From contig CAMDJW010000008.1 of the NCBI GenBank assembly GCA_945901025.1, forward strand, positions 1-64,000: a stretch of DNA of 64,000 nt, given 5' to 3'. The notes below the pieces were generated by a model. It was given only the letters and a program-made list of their open reading frames with translations. It made no database searches and was not told the origin of the DNA. The translations under genes were made by a program, and so were the position numbers. Below are positions 33,360 through 41,916 of the stretch, in pieces. This DNA is from Spirosoma fluviale (GTDB lineage Bacteria > Bacteroidota > Bacteroidia > Cytophagales > Spirosomataceae). Position 1 is the stretch's first letter. The number at the start of each line of letters is the position of its first letter.

Positions 33360-36011
33360 TTATTTCTTTTGCTCAGATAAGAACGTTATCAAAGAAGCAA
33401 ATTCCTCATACGATAATTCATTGGCTAGGCCAGTCGGCATCATCGATGTTTCCATCTCTTTTCTGCTGGAAATATCTGCCGTTTTAATCGTAGTGGTTTG
33501 ACCTGTAATATCTCTTAAAATTAATCTTTCTGCTGATTCAGAGGTAACAAATCCCATATATTCTCTTTTATTTTTAGTCGTAATTAATACCGTTGCAAAC
33601 CCTTGTGAAATCGATGCATTTGGTTTTAAAATAGACTCAGCGATTTGCTCTCTGTTCATGATTGCACCAATCTGTCCCATATAAGGTCCTTTTGGCATAT
33701 CCCCTGGTTTCAAACTATGGCAAACGACGCAGCCTTGCTTGTTGAATAAGGCTCTACCTGCAGCTGAATTACCTGGCATTTTAACCATGGCTAACATAAT
33801 ATCTTCAATAGAGGTATTTCCAATTTGTCCTTTTTTATTACGAATGGCTTCTAGGTCAACTTTCACCTCTTCTTTGGCTACCATATTTTGAGCAGCACCG
33901 GCCATCTCAGCGATTTCCATTTGATGCTTCTCATTTAAATCAGAAAATACGATTTTTTCAGCATCCGATGATTTGTTCCAAAGGGCCAAGTAAAAATTCT
34001 TTATTTCTGGACTTGATTCCCAATCAGCCGTTTTGTAATATGGACCATGTCCATTCGGCTTCGTCGACCACCAATATTGACCCTCATAGAAATTTTCTTT
34101 TTTGTACAATCGAGCAACTGTTTCCAAAATTTGTGATTTTAATTTAGGCTCTTTTGACTTATTGTAAGTGGAAATAAGTGCCTTGGCAACAGCCGGGTCA
34201 TGCATATAACGCATCGCCCATAAAGCAATCGTAGCGTTTTTTGTCCCCAAAGCTGCAATGCTTTCCTTCTTGGCATTTAAACTTCTTAGCGCTTGAACAG
34301 CTACGTGTGAAGGAATGATGGCCGAATTAGGTGTTGCGTGTGGACCTTCTTTATCTTTTGGAGGTGCCACAAACGAGTTAGGAACTTTTACTTGTAATAA
34401 AGCTGATATCGCTTCTTTGCGGCCTAATCTGCCTAAACCAATCGCCGAGGCAACTTGAATGCGTGGAGAAGGATCTTTTAATCCATTCAAATAAGGGGCT
34501 AATGGAATTAATTTGCTTTTCGTTTTTCTGTCGGCCATCGCTCTTAATGCAAATTCTCTAACGCTTTTATCTGCAACTAAGGTCACAAGATTTGCCAATC
34601 CCTTTTGATCCGCCGCTTGCGCATACGTGAAAATTCCAGTAGCTCTTGTATACAGAGGTAGCGATTTATCCGCCGCTAATTTCCAAGATATGGATGCAGC
34701 ATCCTTCGCACTTCTACCCAATAGTTCTTGTTGGGCCGTGATTCTTGCCACCGCACTGTTGGATTTCAATAAGTCTGTTAACTCAGCCAATGAAGATTTT
34801 TTAACATCAGGAAAGGCTTTATAAGTCCATCCTTTGGGTACCGCTTTAATGACAAATCCTTTGGTAGGACTTCCAGAAAATCCAGCTCCATCCCATGCCG
34901 CAAGGTATAGTTGGCCCGAGCCATCCACATCTAAATCAGTAATTTGAGCCAATTTAATGAAGGTTTCATCCTTTTGAGTGAAACTAGCTCCATCAGGTGT
35001 CACACGATGTATGTACAACATGCTATTTCCCCAATCAGCCATCATCGGCACTTGGTTGTATTTTGCTGGCCAAGTCGGCTCATCCATAAATAAGGACCCC
35101 GTCCCAGAACCGCCACCTACATCGACTAATCCCGGAATAATTTCTTCCGTAAAATGCTTAAACAATAAAGGATATCCATATTCACCCGATTGAATGTGAT
35201 GGCTAAAACGGATGTTCCAACCCGCGCCGTCATTGGTATTATCCCGAGTAAATATATTCATGTAGGCATCAATCGCCACATCGTAAATATTTCTAGTTCC
35301 GTGTGTATAAACCTCCATTTCAGTGCCATCTGGTCTTACTCGGACGATTCCTCCCCCTAACATGGTTAATTTTTTTCCTGAACGGTCCACGGCATCATGA
35401 AAACCAAAGTCGCCCACCGCGATGTAAATCCAGCCATCGATCCCTAAGCGAATTCCATTCGTTGAATGGTCTGTACCTCTACTTTGAAGGAATTTAACCG
35501 AACTAATATGCTTAATTAAAGGAGAGGAAGGTCCGTCAGCGACCCCATCATTGTCCTTGTCCTCAAAAACGACTAAATCCATACCTGAAGCTTTTCCCGT
35601 TTCTGGAGAGAATACAGTATGAAGTACATATACTTTGTTGCCCAAAGAAATGATTCCACGTGGATTGTCGACCATCGCAAATTGTGTGCTGACATCTACT
35701 TTTCCATCGTGGTCTTTGTCGATAAGCTTTAAGATATATCCTTTTTTAGGAGTCTTACCCAATGATCCAATTTTGTCTACTCCCACATATACCTCGCCAG
35801 TTGCGGCAACGGCCAAACAGGCAGGTGAAGGAGTGAGATCGCCACTCGTGAAATTTTTGACTTGCAACTCACCAGGCCAAAACCCTGCATTGCGTAAGGT
35901 GTCAATTTTGACAATGGCGCTTGAATTATTTTGCTTGGACGAAGAATCAAAAAAATGAATTCCAAAAAAGAAAAGTAGCCCATAAATCAAGGCGAAGCTA
36001 ATTTTTAACAT
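33360..36011 (-). CDS. PVC-type propeller/HEAT/cytochrome c protein
   Basis: An 883-residue protein with an N-terminal signal/anchor (about residues 3-19). It contains an N-terminal propeller of the membrane-bound dehydrogenase / sorbosone-dehydrogenase type (DKDHDGKVDVSTQF, NNVYVLHT-like strands, GIRLGIDGWIYIAVGDFGFHDAV, FTRDNTNDGAGWNIRFSHH), a middle HEAT-repeat region (about 400-640, IQVASAIGLGRLGRKEAISALLQV), and a C-terminal cytochrome c domain with CVVCH near residue 760 and MMPTG as a possible axial Met. It matches the large heme-binding proteins frequent in Planctomycetota and Verrucomicrobiota. A periplasmic alcohol or sugar oxidation role is inferred. Confidence 0.88.
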   Translation of the reverse strand: MLKISFALIYGLLFFFGIHFFDSSSKQNNSSAIVKIDTLRNAGFWPGELQVKNFTSGDLTPSPACLAVAATGEVYVGVDKIGSLGKTPKKGYILKLIDKDHDGKVDVSTQFAMVDNPRGIISLGNKVYVLHTVFSPETGKASGMDLVVFEDKDNDGVADGPSSPLIKHISSVKFLQSRGTDHSTNGIRLGIDGWIYIAVGDFGFHDAVDRSGKKLTMLGGGIVRVRPDGTEMEVYTHGTRNIYDVAIDAYMNIFTRDNTNDGAGWNIRFSHHIQSGEYGYPLLFKHFTEEIIPGLVDVGGGSGTGSLFMDEPTWPAKYNQVPMMADWGNSMLYIHRVTPDGASFTQKDETFIKLAQITDLDVDGSGQLYLAAWDGAGFSGSPTKGFVIKAVPKGWTYKAFPDVKKSSLAELTDLLKSNSAVARITAQQELLGRSAKDAASISWKLAADKSLPLYTRATGIFTYAQAADQKGLANLVTLVADKSVREFALRAMADRKTKSKLIPLAPYLNGLKDPSPRIQVASAIGLGRLGRKEAISALLQVKVPNSFVAPPKDKEGPHATPNSAIIPSHVAVQALRSLNAKKESIAALGTKNATIALWAMRYMHDPAVAKALISTYNKSKEPKLKSQILETVARLYKKENFYEGQYWWSTKPNGHGPYYKTADWESSPEIKNFYLALWNKSSDAEKIVFSDLNEKHQMEIAEMAGAAQNMVAKEEVKVDLEAIRNKKGQIGNTSIEDIMLAMVKMPGNSAAGRALFNKQGCVVCHSLKPGDMPKGPYMGQIGAIMNREQIAESILKPNASISQGFATVLITTKNKREYMGFVTSESAERLILRDITGQTTTIKTADISSRKEMETSMMPTGLANELSYEEFASLITFLSEQKK

Positions 36012-36322
36012 GGTACAATAGGTTTATATGTATTTGGTAAGTACAATTAATTAGCAATATATTAATTGATCCGATCATTTCAATCCTTTGAAATCATTTC
36101 TAATTGATTTTATTTTTTTTATTTTGCCTAATATTCCAATTTGCCTACATCATTTAAGATTTGAGTGAGCATTATTAGTTTCGACTGTTCGCTAAAATAA
36201 TTAAGCTGAATTTATTGAGGTGAAAGTTTAGCTGGTAAACCCAATGTTTTGCAATCTGATGTTAAAGTTGGTGTAAAGGAAAATGATACATTGGGTAGAA
36301 TTCGTCATTTAAAATCATAAAA
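36012..36322. other. Divergent intergenic region with an inverted repeat
   Basis: This 311-bp region lies between two divergently read genes and must carry both promoters. A perfect 7-bp inverted repeat ATTTCAA-tcct-TTGAAAT lies at 36077-36094 and could be an operator for the sugar operon that follows. A weak -7-like TACATTGG occurs at 36287-36294 but without a well placed -33. No gene is seen. Confidence 0.45.
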
Positions 36323-37231
36323 ATGAAAAAATTAAGCGTGTTTCTTTGCTTACTCGTTGTTGGTTTTTCAAGTCAAAAAGTTTTGGCCCAAAATACTTTC
36401 CCTTCTGAATTAGTGAATTTCAAAGCCTATCCTGAAAATCCGATTTTCACTGGAACGAATCTAGATACGTGGGATAAGCAAATAAGGGAGCGTGGATTTA
36501 TTTTGAAAGAGGGGCCCCATTATCATTTGTGGTTTACGGGTTATTCACTTGCCTCGCCGACCAAATTTTTAGGATATGCTACGTCAAAAGATGGAATTCA
36601 TTGGGAGCGTTTTTCGAAGGAAACGATACACCCGAGCCAATGGGTAGAAGATATGTATGTAGTTAAATCGGGCAAAACCTATTACATGTTTGCGGAAGGC
36701 GAGGGGGACATTGCACACATGATGGTTTCGAAAGACCGAATACATTGGCAGGAAAAGGGAAATTTAGACATTCGGAAGGTCGACGGAAGTCCCATTCGAA
36801 AGGGAGCCTATGGTACGCCAACGGTCATTCGAGCAAATGGAGTGTGGAACTTATTTTATGAACGAGATGATTTGGGAATTTGGTTAGCTACATCCAAAGA
36901 CCTAAAAATGTGGACGAATGTCCAAGATGAGCCGGTCATCAAAATGGGGCCGGACACCTATGACCTTTTTGCTGTGGCTATGAACCAAGTGATTCGCTAT
37001 AAAGGACTTTATTATGGATATTATCATGCATCGGCTTTTAAAGATTGGCATGAATGGTCTACCAACATTGCGGTATCTTCCGATTTGATTCATTGGAAAA
37101 AATATGAAAACAATCCGATCTTGGTCAATAATCAATCCAGTGGAATTGTGTTAAAGGATGGGAAAGGGTTCCGACTTTATACCATGCACAAAAAGGTAAA
37201 TTTGTATTTTTCAGAAGGCAATTCAAAATAA
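36323..37231 (+). CDS. GH43-like five-bladed beta-propeller glycosidase
   Basis: A 302-residue protein with a signal peptide (ends KVLAQ). Five short blades each repeat a -W- or -YY-F core: HYHLWFTGYSLASP, LGYATSKDGIHWERF, TYYMFAEGEGDIAHMMVSKDRIHWQE, GVWNLFYERDDLGIWLATSKDLKMW, YYGYYHASAFKDWHEWSTNIAVSSDLIHWKK. This is the pattern of GH43/GH32-like furanosidase propellers, with catalytic acidic residues in the central blades not certain. It leads the sugar operon: the aldo/keto reductase follows after 48 bp. A glycosidase releasing the sugar processed by the following genes is a fair inference. Confidence 0.75.
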   Translation: MKKLSVFLCLLVVGFSSQKVLAQNTFPSELVNFKAYPENPIFTGTNLDTWDKQIRERGFILKEGPHYHLWFTGYSLASPTKFLGYATSKDGIHWERFSKETIHPSQWVEDMYVVKSGKTYYMFAEGEGDIAHMMVSKDRIHWQEKGNLDIRKVDGSPIRKGAYGTPTVIRANGVWNLFYERDDLGIWLATSKDLKMWTNVQDEPVIKMGPDTYDLFAVAMNQVIRYKGLYYGYYHASAFKDWHEWSTNIAVSSDLIHWKKYENNPILVNNQSSGIVLKDGKGFRLYTMHKKVNLYFSEGNSK

Positions 37232-37240
37232 AAAAATCAA

Positions 37241-37248
37241 TACCTTTG
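37241..37248 (+). promoter_or_regulatory. Possible internal -7 element before the aldo/keto reductase
   Basis: TACCTTTG matches TAnnTTTG and lies 31 bp before the reductase ATG in the 48-bp gap. No well spaced -33 TTG is visible, so an internal promoter is only tentative. Confidence 0.35.
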
Positions 37249-37279
37249 TTTGAAACCTATTTAATCTCTTTAAAAATAC

Positions 37280-38221
37280 ATGGAATACCGCAAATTAGGT
37301 AAGACCAATGAGCTCATCTCCGTACTAGGATATGGCGCTTCCCCTCTAGGAAATGTGTTTGATGTCGTGGACGAACAGGAGGGCAAGAATGCCGTTCATT
37401 ATGCCATCGATCATGGAGTTAATTTTTTTGATGTTTCTCCTTTTTATGGAATCACTCTGGCTGAAACTCGCTTGGGGAAAGCCTTGCAGGGGAAACGAAA
37501 AGATATTTTTTTAGCGACCAAATGTGGTCGTTATGATTTGCGGGAATTTGATTTTTCTGCTAAGCGAATCATGGCAAGCATTGATGAATCACTCCAAAGA
37601 CTGCAGACGGATTATGTAGATTTGTTCCAGTTGCACGATATTGAATTTGTGACGAAAGAGCAAATTTTAAATGAGGCGATGCCGGCGATTGAAAAAATAA
37701 AAGCTTCGGGGAAGGCCAGGTTTATTGGGATTACAGGTTTGCCAGTACGCTATTTAGCGGAGATTGCACGCCAAATGGAATTGGACACGGTCCTTTCTTG
37801 GGCGCATTATAATTTGCTTCAAGATGAAATTAATGATGAATTGGTTCCATTGTCTAAAGAAAAAGGATTTGGCTTAATGAATGCCGCTCCGCTAATGCAA
37901 CGGATTTTATCTGATGCGGCGCTTCCCGAATGGCATAATGCCCCGAAGGAGATGTTGGCGATCCAACCTGCTTTATTGGAAATCTGTCAAAAATATGGAG
38001 TGCGTTTAAGTGATGTGGCAATGCGATATGCCATGGATCATCCTGATATTGCAACGACGATTGTGGGGATGTGCCGATTGACGTCAATCCAGCGAAACAT
38101 CGAATCTATCGATTTTAAAATCCCTGAAGGAATTTTAGCTGAGTTGGCCGCGGTCATTGCGCCTGTTAAAAACTTAATGTGGTTCGAAGGTCGGCCAGAA
38201 AATAATATACCTCGTTCTTAA
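37280..38221 (+). CDS. Aldo/keto reductase, L-galactose/L-fucose dehydrogenase-like
   Basis: A 313-residue cytoplasmic protein without signal peptide. The AKR tetrad is visible: Asp and Tyr in NFFDVSPFYG (about residues 49-58), Lys in FLATKCG (about 78-84) and His in DLFQLHDIE (about 113-121). The start MEYRKLGKTNELISVLGYGASPLGNVFD resembles plant L-galactose dehydrogenase and bacterial D-threo-aldose 1-dehydrogenase, which oxidise L-galactose and L-fucose at C1. It lies 5 bp before the zinc dehydrogenase. The assignment to L-fucose/L-galactose is supported by the mutarotase in the same operon but is inferred. Confidence 0.85.
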   Translation: MEYRKLGKTNELISVLGYGASPLGNVFDVVDEQEGKNAVHYAIDHGVNFFDVSPFYGITLAETRLGKALQGKRKDIFLATKCGRYDLREFDFSAKRIMASIDESLQRLQTDYVDLFQLHDIEFVTKEQILNEAMPAIEKIKASGKARFIGITGLPVRYLAEIARQMELDTVLSWAHYNLLQDEINDELVPLSKEKGFGLMNAAPLMQRILSDAALPEWHNAPKEMLAIQPALLEICQKYGVRLSDVAMRYAMDHPDIATTIVGMCRLTSIQRNIESIDFKIPEGILAELAAVIAPVKNLMWFEGRPENNIPRS

Positions 38222-38226
38222 ATCAC

Positions 38227-39246
38227 ATGAAAGCATTATTTCTAACGGCTGTGGGCCAAACTGAAATTCGTGAAATTGAAAAACCTAGCATAGGACCTGA
38301 GGAGGTTTTGTTGAAAATAGGCATGGTAGGTTTTTGTGGTGGAGACTTAAATGGTTTTAAGGGCCTTTTTGAATTGCAGGAATATCCCAATGTCTTGGGT
38401 CATGAAGTGGGAGGGACGATCGAAGCAATGGGAAGCCAAGTGCCTGAATCATTTAAAATAGGCAATAAGGTTACGGTATATCCTTATTTGAATTGTGGAA
38501 AATGCATTTCGTGTAGAAAGGGTCGAAGGAATGCATGCCAAGATAATAAAACGATGGGTGTTCGTCGGCCTGGTGCCATGACAAGGTACATCGCGATTCA
38601 TTGGCAAGATTTATTTGCGTCGGAGAAACTTAGCTTAAAAGAATTGGCTTTAGTGGAACCATTGACCGTGGGCTTTCATGCGGCGGCTCGTGGCCGAGTG
38701 AGTAGTCAAGACCGAGTTGCGGTGATCGGTTGTGGCATAGTGGGCATGGGAGCGATTGCTTCTGCAGTGAACAGGGGTGCCGAAGTGATTGCCATCGATA
38801 TCGATGATTCCAAAATGGACATTGCCAAAAAAATTGGCGTTGCACATACCATTAATACAAGTCGGGAAGATTTACATGAGGCATTGATGCGGATCACGGA
38901 TGGCGATGGGCCCGATGTGATTATTGAGGCGGTAGGAAACGCAATAACGTATCGAGCCGCAGTGGATGAAGTAGCTTATACAGGCCGTGTGGTTTGTATC
39001 GGGTATGCTAAATCTGCCGTGGAGTTTAATACGGGTATTTTTGTCCGAAAAGAAATAGAAATTTTGGGTTCTCGAAATTGTACGGATGAATTTCCGGAGG
39101 TGATTGCTTATTTAGAAGCGGGTAAATTCCCTGTAGAGGATGTGATTTCAAAAACAGTTTCATTAGATGATGCTGGGGCTGCATTGGCAGATTGGGCCGC
39201 TAATGCGAAGGGTATAACGAAAATAATGGTTGATTTTGACCGTTGA
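38227..39246 (+). CDS. Zinc-dependent sugar alcohol/sugar acid dehydrogenase
   Basis: A 339-residue medium-chain dehydrogenase. Catalytic zinc residues are Cys in GFCGGD and the GHE motif; structural zinc ligands are the four Cys of CGKCISCRKGRRNAC. The NAD-binding fold has GCGIVGMGAIA and an acidic residue in VIAIDIDD, which suggests NAD+ rather than NADP+. The PYLNCGKCISC...MGVRRPGAMTRYIAI stretch resembles L-galactonate-5-dehydrogenase (LgoD/YjjN) and L-threonine/sorbitol dehydrogenases. Together with the preceding reductase it could oxidise a sugar acid formed from a deoxy-L-galactose. Gaps of 5 and 4 bp show co-transcription. Confidence 0.87.
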   Translation: MKALFLTAVGQTEIREIEKPSIGPEEVLLKIGMVGFCGGDLNGFKGLFELQEYPNVLGHEVGGTIEAMGSQVPESFKIGNKVTVYPYLNCGKCISCRKGRRNACQDNKTMGVRRPGAMTRYIAIHWQDLFASEKLSLKELALVEPLTVGFHAAARGRVSSQDRVAVIGCGIVGMGAIASAVNRGAEVIAIDIDDSKMDIAKKIGVAHTINTSREDLHEALMRITDGDGPDVIIEAVGNAITYRAAVDEVAYTGRVVCIGYAKSAVEFNTGIFVRKEIEILGSRNCTDEFPEVIAYLEAGKFPVEDVISKTVSLDDAGAALADWAANAKGITKIMVDFDR

Positions 39247-39250
39247 AAAA

Positions 39251-40069
39251 ATGATAAAATCTTGCGCAACGATTGCCTTGGTACCAGAAATTACGTCGGG
39301 TCCATGGATTTATTGGAATGATTTAGAAAAGAGTTTGGCACATGCTTCTTCTTTGGGATTTGATGCGGTGGAATTGTTTACCGCTTCCGCTGACGGCCTT
39401 AATGTAACAGAAACTAAATTACTGGTAGAAAAATATAATTTAAATATAGCGGCTGTCGGTACCGGTGCGGGCAAAGTAATCCATGGATTAACTTTAACGG
39501 ATCCAGATGCGGCCATAAGGAAAAAAGCCATTGAATTTATTGAGTCGATGATCACCTTTGGAGCCGCTTTTGGGGCGCCAGCGATTATTGGGTCCATGCA
39601 GGGAAATGTGGTGGCGGGGCTTCCTCGGGAGCAGGCGATGCAATGGTTGGCCGATGGGCTCATTCATTTGGGGAAGCATGCGGCAACTTTAGGGGTGAAA
39701 TTAATTTACGAGCCTTTAAATAGGTATGAGACTAATTTAATTAATACGCTGGGCGATGGGGTTCAGTTTTTAAAGACGCGCCAAATACAGCAAGTGGGTT
39801 TATTGGCCGATTTATTTCACATGAACATCGAGGAGGCGGATATGGCGGCGAGCATTAAGGCATCAGGTGATTTGGTCATACATGTACATTTTGCGGATAG
39901 CAATAGACGCCCAGTGGGAAATGGACATTCAGATTTCAGGGAGGTGGCCAAGGTATTAAAAGAAATGAATTATACGGGGTATGTTTCTGCGGAGGCATTT
40001 GCTTGGCCTAATCCAGAGGCTGCGGCAACCCAAACGATTCAGTCATTTAATCAGTATTTTAATCAATAA
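39251..40069 (+). CDS. Sugar phosphate isomerase/epimerase, TIM barrel
   Basis: A 272-residue cytoplasmic protein. ATG 39251, 4 bp after the dehydrogenase stop, is chosen over a TTG at 39230 that would overlap. The hydroxypyruvate-isomerase / AP-endonuclease-2 fold is shown by SSLGFDAVELFTASADGL, GAPAIIGSMQGNV, KLIYEPLNRYETNLINT, LLADLFHMNIEEAD, IHVHFADSNRRPVGNGH and YVSAEAF. Glu, Asp, His and Glu in these motifs form the metal site. Unlike the other TIM-barrel protein in this window it has no signal peptide, so it acts on a cytoplasmic intermediate of the operon's sugar pathway. Confidence 0.9.
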   Translation: MIKSCATIALVPEITSGPWIYWNDLEKSLAHASSLGFDAVELFTASADGLNVTETKLLVEKYNLNIAAVGTGAGKVIHGLTLTDPDAAIRKKAIEFIESMITFGAAFGAPAIIGSMQGNVVAGLPREQAMQWLADGLIHLGKHAATLGVKLIYEPLNRYETNLINTLGDGVQFLKTRQIQQVGLLADLFHMNIEEADMAASIKASGDLVIHVHFADSNRRPVGNGHSDFREVAKVLKEMNYTGYVSAEAFAWPNPEAAATQTIQSFNQYFNQ

Positions 40070-40072
40070 TGT

Positions 40073-40408
40073 ATGCAACGATTTTGTTTAGCTTTAGATC
40101 TAGTGGATGATCCAGCATTAATTAAAGAATATGAGCACTATCATGCCAAAGGAAATGCTTGGCCCGAAGTAACCCAACATGATATCGATGCGGGCGTTTT
40201 AAATATCGAAATATTTAGAACGGGCAATCGGATGTTTATGATTTTGGAAACGGTAGATGAGTTTACTTTTGAAAAGAAAGCAGCTTTTGATGCGACTAAT
40301 CCTAAGATTGCCGCATGGGAAGAATTGATGTGGAAGTTCCAAAAGCCCTTGCCATGGGCAAAAAATGGGGAGAAGTGGATTTTAATGAATCGCATTTTTA
40401 AATCATAA
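40073..40408 (+). CDS. L-rhamnose / L-fucose-type mutarotase (DUF718)
   Basis: A 111-residue protein, the full size of the RhaM/DUF718 family. The characteristic N-terminus RFCLALDLVDDPALIKEYEHYHAKGNAWPEV and the C-terminal PWAKNGEKWILMNRIFKS are present; His and Tyr residues in the first helix and the W--M region form the active site. The enzyme interconverts alpha and beta anomers of a 6-deoxy sugar. It starts 3 bp after the isomerase stop. Together with the AKR it supports a pathway for L-fucose, L-rhamnose or L-galactose. Confidence 0.88.
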   Translation: MQRFCLALDLVDDPALIKEYEHYHAKGNAWPEVTQHDIDAGVLNIEIFRTGNRMFMILETVDEFTFEKKAAFDATNPKIAAWEELMWKFQKPLPWAKNGEKWILMNRIFKS

Positions 40409-40413
40409 ATTTT

Positions 40414-41433
40414 ATGCATCGGATGAAGGTATTTTTATTGGGATTTTGCTTGATTTTTAGTTTGAGTATTTGCGCTCAAAAACTACCGTCCGAGTTCATT
40501 TTTACCAAGGCACCTTTTGCCTCTAGTCATGCATCGACCATCGAAGAAACGCCCAAAGGATTAGTATCCGCTTTTTTTGCGGGCAGTGATGAAGGAAATA
40601 AAGATGTGGGTATTTGGTTGATTCGAAATATTCAAGGGCGCTGGACTCCTCCGATCCAAGTGGCGGATGGGGTTCAAAATAAAAAAGTCCAGTATCCTTG
40701 TTGGAACCCTGTCCTTTTCCAAATGCCTCAAGGCGAATTACTATTATTTTATAAAGTAGGTCCCAAACCATCCCAATGGTGGGGGATGCTGAAGCGTTCA
40801 AAAGACGCGGGGCTAACTTGGTCTGCGGCTGAGAAATTACCCCATGGGATTTTGGGTCCGGTGAAAAATAAACCTCTTTTATTGGCTGATGGTACTCTCT
40901 TATGTCCGAGTAGCTCAGAAGATTTGGGGAATAGATTGCATTTTGAAATGACAAAAGATGGAGGGAAGACCTGGAAAAAAACGAAGGTTTTAAATGATGG
41001 TAAACGTTTTTCAGCCATCCAACCCAGTGTGATTTTTCTAAAAGATGGCCGAATGAAATTATTGTGTAGAAGCGACACGGGTTTTATTATGGAAGCTTAT
41101 TCCTCAGACCAAGCAAATACTTGGACCCCCTTGCAAAAGACGAATTTAAAAAATCCTAACTCGGGTTCTGATGCCATAACGTTAAAAAGTGGCTTACATG
41201 TTTTGGTGCATAATCCACTTGGTAATAGGCCCAAAGAAACGGAAGGGGAGCGTGAGATTTTAGCGGTTTCCACGTCAAAAGATGGGACACATTGGACTAA
41301 AGTAGGCGAGTTAGAAAACACGCCCTTAAAAGAATTTTCCTATCCAGCCATTATCCAAACGCGCGATGGCCGCATTCACATCACCTATACTTGGAAACGT
41401 GAAAAAATCAAACATGCTGATTTAAAATTTTAA
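40414..41433 (+). CDS. Sialidase-like (Asp-box) six-bladed propeller
   Basis: A 339-residue exported protein (signal peptide ending SICAQ; ATG 40423 is an alternative start). Four Asp-box motifs mark the family: SKDAGLTWS, TKDGGKTWK, SSDQANTWT and SKDGTHWTK, within an exo-alpha-sialidase superfamily fold that also includes GH33 and rhamnosidase/arabinase-type enzymes. The starting FASSHASTIEETPKGLVSAFFAG strand is typical of Bacteroidota BNR proteins. It follows the mutarotase by 5 bp and is the last gene of the operon. Substrate is not certain; sialic acid is not implied by context. Confidence 0.85.
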   Translation: MHRMKVFLLGFCLIFSLSICAQKLPSEFIFTKAPFASSHASTIEETPKGLVSAFFAGSDEGNKDVGIWLIRNIQGRWTPPIQVADGVQNKKVQYPCWNPVLFQMPQGELLLFYKVGPKPSQWWGMLKRSKDAGLTWSAAEKLPHGILGPVKNKPLLLADGTLLCPSSSEDLGNRLHFEMTKDGGKTWKKTKVLNDGKRFSAIQPSVIFLKDGRMKLLCRSDTGFIMEAYSSDQANTWTPLQKTNLKNPNSGSDAITLKSGLHVLVHNPLGNRPKETEGEREILAVSTSKDGTHWTKVGELENTPLKEFSYPAIIQTRDGRIHITYTWKREKIKHADLKF

Positions 41434-41598
41434 AACCTTTTTGTTTTTGGTCAGTTAAATAGTTGAATTAATTATTTAATAGCATTTTAATAATTTAATG
41501 ATAGTATTACTATTATTATTTTTATGATTAAAACTCTTTTATATTTGTTTTTAAAAATATTTCATTAACTTAAATTGGCCAACCAAATTTCGTATTGA

Positions 41599-41829
41599 TT
41601 AATCTTCATCTCTCAATAACTCAAACTCTTTCAATATTTCCAAAGAATTCTCGCTAACCAGGTTTGACTCTTGACTTAGTTGATTTTTTAATATGCGCCT
41701 CTTCTGATAGATATTATATAAATTCACCGCTTCATTAATGTATCTATTTCTAGCTATTTTTAAATGAAGAGTGATTTCTTCTGCCTCTGCGTAAATAGGA
41801 TCGTCAAGTTTTAAGGATAGTGTTTTCAT
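41599..41829 (-). CDS. Orphan ribbon-helix-helix DNA-binding protein
   Basis: A 76-residue protein starting MKTLSLKLDDPIYAEAEEI, a short beta strand followed by two amphipathic helices (LKIARNRYINEAVNLYNIYQKRR), the pattern of RHH transcription factors and type II antitoxins. The C-terminal acidic tail (ENSLEILKEFELLRDED) would suit binding of a toxin. No toxin gene flanks it on either side. Its upstream region contains an 18-bp palindrome at 41855-41872, the kind of operator such dimers bind. It may be a solitary repressor or a remnant antitoxin. Confidence 0.7.
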   Translation of the reverse strand: MKTLSLKLDDPIYAEAEEITLHLKIARNRYINEAVNLYNIYQKRRILKNQLSQESNLVSENSLEILKEFELLRDED

Positions 41830-41854
41830 CTCAATTTTTCATAAAGGTATACAT

Positions 41855-41872
41855 TAAAAGTATATACTTTTA
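41855..41872. promoter_or_regulatory. 18-bp palindromic operator
   Basis: TAAAAGTATATACTTTTA is a perfect palindrome located 26 bp upstream of the RHH gene start and overlapping a -7-like box of the divergent PhoD gene. A related half-site (GGTATAC) lies at 41846-41852. It is a good candidate operator for the RHH protein. Confidence 0.65.
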
Positions 41873-41878
41873 CTTTTG
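41871..41878 (+). promoter_or_regulatory. -7 element of the PhoD gene
   Basis: TACTTTTG matches TAnnTTTG and predicts transcription about 35 bp before the PhoD ATG at 41917. It overlaps the last bases of the palindrome at 41855-41872, so a protein bound there would block it. A clear -33 TTG at the usual spacing is absent. Confidence 0.45.
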
Positions 41879-41916
41879 ATTAATTTTCTTTAATTTGATT
41901 CTTTAATAAGACCTTG

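Noticed and set aside
41434-41598. A toxin partner for the RHH gene
   Set aside because: The interval is short, AT-rich and contains no frame of suitable size on either strand.
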